A DNA stretch of 26,716 nt from an uncultured Parabacteroides sp. Its GTDB lineage: Bacteria > Bacteroidota > Bacteroidia > Bacteroidales > Tannerellaceae. Where the stretch lies: positions 1-26,716 of the forward strand of contig URZO01000062.1 in assembly GCA_900552465.1 (NCBI GenBank). The letters run 5' to 3'. Position numbers and translations under genes: made by a program. Below the pieces are notes generated by a model, which was not told the origin of the DNA, ran no database searches, and saw nothing but the letters and a program-made list of their open reading frames with translations. Shown one piece after another: positions 24,350 to 26,716 of this stretch (its first letter is position 1; every line of letters starts with the position of its first letter).

Positions 24350-25786
24350 ATGAAATCAGATGACATTTCACGCCGCTCGTTTCTGAAGCGGGCATTTGCT
24401 CTTTCTGCTGCTACAGCAATACCTTCTTTCTGGATTCCCTCGAAGGCCAATGGGATGCCGGGTGTTCCTTTCGTCAGTGCTAACGAAAAAGTGAGAATCG
24501 CTTTTATCGGTATCGGTAATCGTGGAGGCGATATTGCACAGGAGCTGTATAAAACCGGCTTGTGTGAAGTCGTAGCCCTTTGCGACGTCGATATGGGAGC
24601 TCCCCATACTCAAAAAGTTATTTCCATGTTCCCGAAGGTGCCTCGCTTTCAGGATTTCCGTCAGATGTTCGACAAGATGGCAGATAAGATCGATGCCGTG
24701 ACGGTCGGTGTGCCTGACCATGCCCATTTCCCGATCACGATCGAGGCAATGGCTCATGGAAAACACGTATATGTAGAGAAACCGATGGCCCGCACCTTCC
24801 AGGAAATCGAACTGATGATGAAGGCCGAAAAGAAATTCGGCGTCGTTACGCAGATGGGTAACCAGGGACATTCCGAAGCGAACTACTTCCAGTTCAAAGC
24901 ATGGAAAGAAGCCGGCCTGATCAAAGACGTAACGGCTATCACGGCTCACATGAACTCTCCGCGCCGCTGGCATAACTGGAACCCGAACATCAAACACATG
25001 CCGATGGGCGAACCGGTGCCCGAAACATTGGACTGGGATACCTGGTTGGGCGTCCGTCCGTTCCACGAATATAACCACGATTATCATCTGGGACAGTGGC
25101 GTTGCTGGTATGACTTCGGTATGGGTGCGCTGGGCGACTGGGGAGCTCATATCCTCGATACAGCCCATGAATTCCTGAATCTCGGCTTGCCGACGGAGAT
25201 CAATCCGCTCTATCTGAAGGATCATAATCCGTTCTTCTATCCGATGTCTTCCCGCATCCTGTTCCGGTTCCCGGAAAGAAAAGATATGCCGGCCGTAGAT
25301 GTTACCTGGTACGACGGTCTGGATAATATCCCGACTGTACCTGAAAACTACGGTTCTTCGGATGTCGATCCGAACATTCCTCCTGTTGCCGGCGGTAAAT
25401 TGCAGCTGACTAAACTGAATCCCGGTAAGGAGATTTATACAAAGACATTAACATTCAAGGGTGGCTCTCACGGCAGCACATTGTCTGTCATTCCGGATAA
25501 GGTGGCTAAAGACATGAATCCGACCTTGCCGGAATATCCGAAGAGCCCGTCCAACCACTACGCAAACTTCCTGCTGGCTTGCCAGGGTAAGGAAAAGACC
25601 CGTTCTCCGTTCCATATCGCCGGCCCGTTGAGCCAGGTATTCTGCCTGGGTGTGTTGGCACAGCGTATGAACCGTAAGATCGTATTCGACCGCGACCTGA
25701 AGCAGATCGTGAACGATCCTGTTTTGAACCAGATGCTGGTAGGCGATATGCCGCGACGGGGTTGGGAAGAATACTATAACATTTAA
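24350..25786 (+). CDS. Tat-exported Gfo/Idh/MocA-family oxidoreductase
   Basis: This 478-residue protein starts at the ATG at 24350, which places a twin-arginine signal (SRRSFLKRAFALSAATA) near its N-terminus; an earlier GTG at 24311 would add 13 residues. The Rossmann domain has an intact GIGNRG motif in EKVRIAFIGIGNRGGDIA, then VGVPDHAHFP and VEKPMAR with the family Lys. MGNQGHS follows. The C-terminal domain has WRCWYDFGMGALGDWGAHIL with the conserved His. It is probably a periplasmic NAD(P)-dependent sugar or polyol oxidoreductase. Unlike the three paralogues at 12824-16632 it stands alone, with its own promoter and terminator, and its G+C content matches the surrounding housekeeping genes. 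It is therefore likely part of the stable chromosome rather than the PUL. Confidence 0.92.
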   Translation: MKSDDISRRSFLKRAFALSAATAIPSFWIPSKANGMPGVPFVSANEKVRIAFIGIGNRGGDIAQELYKTGLCEVVALCDVDMGAPHTQKVISMFPKVPRFQDFRQMFDKMADKIDAVTVGVPDHAHFPITIEAMAHGKHVYVEKPMARTFQEIELMMKAEKKFGVVTQMGNQGHSEANYFQFKAWKEAGLIKDVTAITAHMNSPRRWHNWNPNIKHMPMGEPVPETLDWDTWLGVRPFHEYNHDYHLGQWRCWYDFGMGALGDWGAHILDTAHEFLNLGLPTEINPLYLKDHNPFFYPMSSRILFRFPERKDMPAVDVTWYDGLDNIPTVPENYGSSDVDPNIPPVAGGKLQLTKLNPGKEIYTKTLTFKGGSHGSTLSVIPDKVAKDMNPTLPEYPKSPSNHYANFLLACQGKEKTRSPFHIAGPLSQVFCLGVLAQRMNRKIVFDRDLKQIVNDPVLNQMLVGDMPRRGWEEYYNI

Positions 25787-25833
25787 TAGAAGTTTCTAAG
25801 ATCGTTATTCGTAACGGTTGACTATTTTTTGAG

Positions 25834-25870
25834 AAGGCAAGCTTTTCGGGTAAGCTTGCCTTTCTTTTTG
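25834..25870 (+). terminator. Rho-independent terminator after the Gfo/Idh gene
   Basis: AAGGCAAGCTT (25834-25844) and AAGCTTGCCTT (25852-25862) form a perfect 11-bp stem with a 7-base loop, followed by the T-rich run TTTCTTTTTG. It ends the plus-strand transcript 48 bases after the stop codon at 25786. Confidence 0.92.
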
Positions 25871-25908
25871 TTTATAGGAAATCCCTGCCGATTCTCGTTT
25901 GAAAACTC

Positions 25909-25916
25909 TATCTTTG
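25909..25916 (+). promoter_or_regulatory. -7 promoter element of the DUF4271/hemD unit
   Basis: TATCTTTG is an exact match to TAnnTTTG, 22 bases before the start codon at 25939 and just after the preceding terminator. No well-spaced TTTG was found at -33. Confidence 0.6.
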
Positions 25917-25938
25917 TGCTCGTAATACGCATAGGGAC

Positions 25939-26667
25939 ATGAGTATATTTGAAGGATACGTGGGCATTCGGTTATGGGACGGGCAGTTGGTGGACGATGT
26001 GATCTTCTCGCTGCTCCTGTTCCTGTTTATCGTCTTTGCGTTTGTGTTCCGGATGAATTTCCAACTGTTTGTGAAGATGCTGAAAGACGCTTTCCTGGTG
26101 AAGGAAAGGCAGAACCTGTTTGATGGCGTAGCCGGAAAAAGCGGTTTCTTTTTCCGCAACTTTATGACGTTCCAGGTATTATTTCTTTGCAGCATTGCCT
26201 TGATCGCTATCGGGCGGATATACGGAATCGTCAGCTATGTGGAGTGGAGGGAAGTGCTGTGGGCGTTCGGCGCGGTTTTTTGCGTGCTGTTCCTGTTCTA
26301 TCAGTTTAAGCAAAGTTGTTATTTTTTGTTAGGCAGCGTGTTTGCCGATCCGAATAAATACCGGCTATGGAAAACAAGCTATAATGCCATAATGGGGGTC
26401 TGGGGTGTGTCGTTATACATACCGGTGCTGTGGTTAGTGTTTGTCGGGACTCACGTGACAATACCTGTAGTTATGTTTTGTATTCTCTATATTTTGTGTC
26501 GTTTTGTAATAATTTATAAGACAATACGGATATTTCACAAGAAAAGCACTGGTTTATTATATATTAGTTTGTACCTTTGCACCCAAGAAATTTTACCTCT
26601 GGTATTTTTGTACGAAGGTATGGTTTATTTGTATAACTTTATCGAGACAAGTACTCTATGGCATTGA
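25939..26667 (+). CDS. DUF4271-family membrane protein
   Basis: This 242-residue integral membrane protein has about six hydrophobic segments, for example SLLLFLFIVFAFVFRM, VLFLCSIALIAIGRIYGI, VLWAFGAVFCVLFLFYQF and VVMFCILYILCRFVIIY. Between segments 1 and 2 it has a cytoplasmic-looking loop with KERQNLFDGVAGKSGFFFRN. These features and the length fit the DUF4271 family of Bacteroidetes, which has no known biochemical function. Its gene is typically placed directly before uroporphyrinogen-III synthase. Here the hemD start codon overlaps its last 10 bases, which implies translational coupling and hints at a role near haem synthesis or its membrane context. It has a clear -7 element upstream. 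Confidence 0.88.
   Translation: MSIFEGYVGIRLWDGQLVDDVIFSLLLFLFIVFAFVFRMNFQLFVKMLKDAFLVKERQNLFDGVAGKSGFFFRNFMTFQVLFLCSIALIAIGRIYGIVSYVEWREVLWAFGAVFCVLFLFYQFKQSCYFLLGSVFADPNKYRLWKTSYNAIMGVWGVSLYIPVLWLVFVGTHVTIPVVMFCILYILCRFVIIYKTIRIFHKKSTGLLYISLYLCTQEILPLVFLYEGMVYLYNFIETSTLWH
26572..26579 (+). promoter_or_regulatory. Possible internal promoter for hemD within the DUF4271 gene
   Basis: TACCTTTG followed by CACCC is a perfect -7 consensus with the common CAnC extension. It is 78 bases upstream of the hemD start and inside the DUF4271 coding sequence. It may be a chance product of codons for Leu-Tyr-Leu-Cys-Thr. The -33 position has no clear TTTG. Confidence 0.35.
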
Positions 26668-26716
26668 ACATCAAAAAGTTGCTGGTATCACAACCGAAGC
26701 CTGCATCCGAGAAGTC
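26658..26716 (+). CDS. hemD: Uroporphyrinogen-III synthase, 5' fragment
   Basis: Only the first 19 codons and two bases fit in the window: MALNIKKLLVSQPKPASEK. This N-terminal strand and the SQPKP turn match the usual start of Bacteroidetes uroporphyrinogen-III synthases, which close the linear tetrapyrrole hydroxymethylbilane into uroporphyrinogen III in the cytoplasm. The ATG overlaps the stop of the DUF4271 gene by 10 bases in another frame, so the two are probably translationally coupled. Placement after DUF4271 supports the call; the short fragment limits certainty. Confidence 0.75.
   Translation, partial: MALNIKKLLVSQPKPASEK

Overview
The window comes from a member of the Bacteroidales, most likely Parabacteroides or a close relative. 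The evidence is paired SusC/SusD outer-membrane genes, an ECF sigma factor next to a FecR-type anti-sigma factor, Bacteroidetes-type -7 promoter elements (TAnnTTTG), a DUF4271 gene overlapping a uroporphyrinogen-III synthase start, and many exported carbohydrate-active proteins. The genus is an inference from gene content and a mixed G+C. No rRNA, tRNA, CRISPR array or transposase gene was seen.

Layout. (1) Bases 1-3431 are the end of one polysaccharide utilization locus (PUL): the 3' part of a SusD-like gene and a GH78-like alpha-L-rhamnosidase. (2) Bases 3432-3709 carry a regular 11-bp tandem array (TGCCA and TGGCA alternating). (3) Bases 3710-16632 are a second PUL: ECF sigma factor, FecR anti-sigma, SusC with an N-terminal signalling (STN) domain, SusD lipoprotein, a two-domain esterase (CE15-like plus a second alpha/beta-hydrolase domain whose nucleophile position is Thr), and three consecutive exported Gfo/Idh/MocA-type proteins. 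From about 5550 to 16640 the DNA is much more A+T-rich than its flanks. (4) Bases 16764-19636 are a G+C-richer three-gene unit: exported esterase, Tat-exported sugar-isomerase-like TIM barrel, GH43 lipoprotein. (5) Bases 19700-26716 are mostly housekeeping: a YitT-family membrane protein, a terminator, a 739-bp gene-free stretch holding a second 22/11-bp repeat array and a palindrome-ended MITE-like element, an M16 peptidase on the minus strand, a divergent Tat-exported Gfo/Idh protein, DUF4271 and the start of hemD.

How the genes may work together. In the second PUL the SusC/SusD pair would bind and import a glycan. SusC's STN domain would signal through FecR to free the sigma factor, which probably drives the susC promoter; an AAC-N16-CGTC site lies just upstream of susC. 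The CE15-like esterase, second esterase and GH43 enzyme suggest a decorated plant-cell-wall type substrate (esterified uronic acid, acetyl groups, arabino- or galacto-side chains). The run of exported Gfo/Idh proteins followed by an exported TIM-barrel protein resembles the parts list of the oxidative 3-keto-glycoside cleavage route described in Bacteroides. This is the best candidate for an unusual system here, but it is inferred from gene content only.
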